Assembly: GCF_003259615.1 (NCBI RefSeq)
Contig: NZ_QLLR01000025.1
Coordinates: forward strand, 1 to 64,000
Reading direction: 5' to 3'
Source: Pedobacter cryoconitis
GTDB lineage: Bacteria; Bacteroidota; Bacteroidia; Sphingobacteriales; Sphingobacteriaceae
DNA length: 64,000 nt
A program made the translations under genes and the position numbers. Every line of letters starts with the position of its first letter. Position 1 is the stretch's first letter. The notes under the pieces were generated by a model that ran no database searches, was not told the DNA's origin, and saw only the letters and a program-made list of their open reading frames with translations. This document shows positions 63,641 through 64,000 of this stretch, one piece after another.

Positions 63641-63777
63641 CCATCTTCATTTTTCTATACGTGCTTCGGGCATGATATAGGTCATTATTATTATTTAATA
63701 ATTCCATCAATGCTTTTATCAAAGGATTAGCTAATTCCGTTCGGAACTATTCTCTGGTATTTCATTATAAATAAGAT

Positions 63778-64000
63778 ATGCTAAGTAAGATCATAAAATT
63801 TTCCATTCACAATAAGTTGGTGATTGGTCTGTTTACCCTGGCGCTGATTGCGTGGGGGGTATATTCACTAAAAAAATTACCCATCGATGCTGTACCGGAC
63901 ATTACCAATAATCAGGTACAGGTTATCACCTTAAGCCCTTCTCTTGCTTCAGAAGAAGTAGAACGTTTAATTACTTTTCCTGTTGAACAAACCATGTCAA
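63778..64000 (+). CDS. CusA/CzcA heavy-metal RND transporter, N-terminal part (runs off right edge)
   Basis: The visible 74 residues begin MLSKIIKFSIHNKLVIG, with a membrane helix and then KKLPIDAVPDITNNQVQV, which is the conserved start of heavy-metal efflux pumps of the CusA/CzcA family. The PDITNNQVQV segment separates it from drug-type RND pumps such as the one at 22930. The rest lies beyond the window. Metal specificity cannot be told here. Confidence 0.93.
   Translation, partial: MLSKIIKFSIHNKLVIGLFTLALIAWGVYSLKKLPIDAVPDITNNQVQVITLSPSLASEEVERLITFPVEQTMS

Overview
The window reads as chromosomal DNA of a Bacteroidota bacterium of the Sphingobacteriaceae type (Pedobacter-like). This rests on the AT-rich base composition, the lack of Shine-Dalgarno sequences, a few TAnnTTTG-type -7 boxes, the variant (iii) type VI secretion genes tssN/O/P/R, and the kdp and hut layouts. 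The genus is inference; no 16S gene is present.

Left end (1-935): the C-terminal end of an ISAon1/ISL3-like transposase runs in from outside, followed by a perfect-palindrome terminator and a minus-strand tRNA-Pro(UGG). A DUF4349 lipoprotein gene follows on the minus strand. Potassium block (2063-11455, plus): a 27-residue membrane peptide, kdpF, kdpA, kdpB, kdpC, an outer-membrane porin, a 92-residue membrane protein, a short KdpD (sensor plus Usp domains only) and a separate HAMP-PAS histidine kinase. No KdpE is present. Histidine-utilisation block (11464-17401, minus): marR-hutH-hutU-hutI-hutG is one tightly overlapping operon that degrades histidine to glutamate and formamide. A palindromic operator lies directly in front of the marR gene.

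Envelope block (17884-32387): an LtaS/EptA-like alkaline-phosphatase-fold membrane enzyme, a PAP2 phosphatase, and a TolC/adaptor/RND efflux set lie on the plus strand. They are followed by a YncE-like beta-propeller (minus), a class C beta-lactamase-like serine hydrolase, a fatty-acid hydroxylase (minus) and a MacB/FtsX-type permease. A nested palindrome with IS3-like ends separates this block from the next.

Type VI secretion block (32511-61829): tssK and tssN (minus), tssG (plus), tssF and tssE (minus), then on the plus strand two TssO-type membrane proteins, tssP, tssR, clpV/tssH, tssB and tssC. A flavodoxin-fold oxidoreductase follows, then four hcp/tssD genes arranged as two duplicated A-B pairs, then vgrG. 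TssJ, L and M are absent, as expected for T6SS variant iii. Downstream of vgrG is a cargo island: a Tle1-like DUF2235 lipase with a DUF2931 lipoprotein as likely immunity protein, an unknown 328-residue protein, a DUF4280 PAAR-like tip, a 916-residue OmpA-containing cargo candidate, a lipoprotein as its likely immunity protein, the broken remnant of a second copy of that lipoprotein gene, an unknown 257-residue protein and a TPM-domain zinc-ribbon protein.

Right end: a divergent Nramp transporter (minus), a Cys-rich DUF6660 protein, and the start of a CusA/CzcA heavy-metal RND pump that runs off the window.
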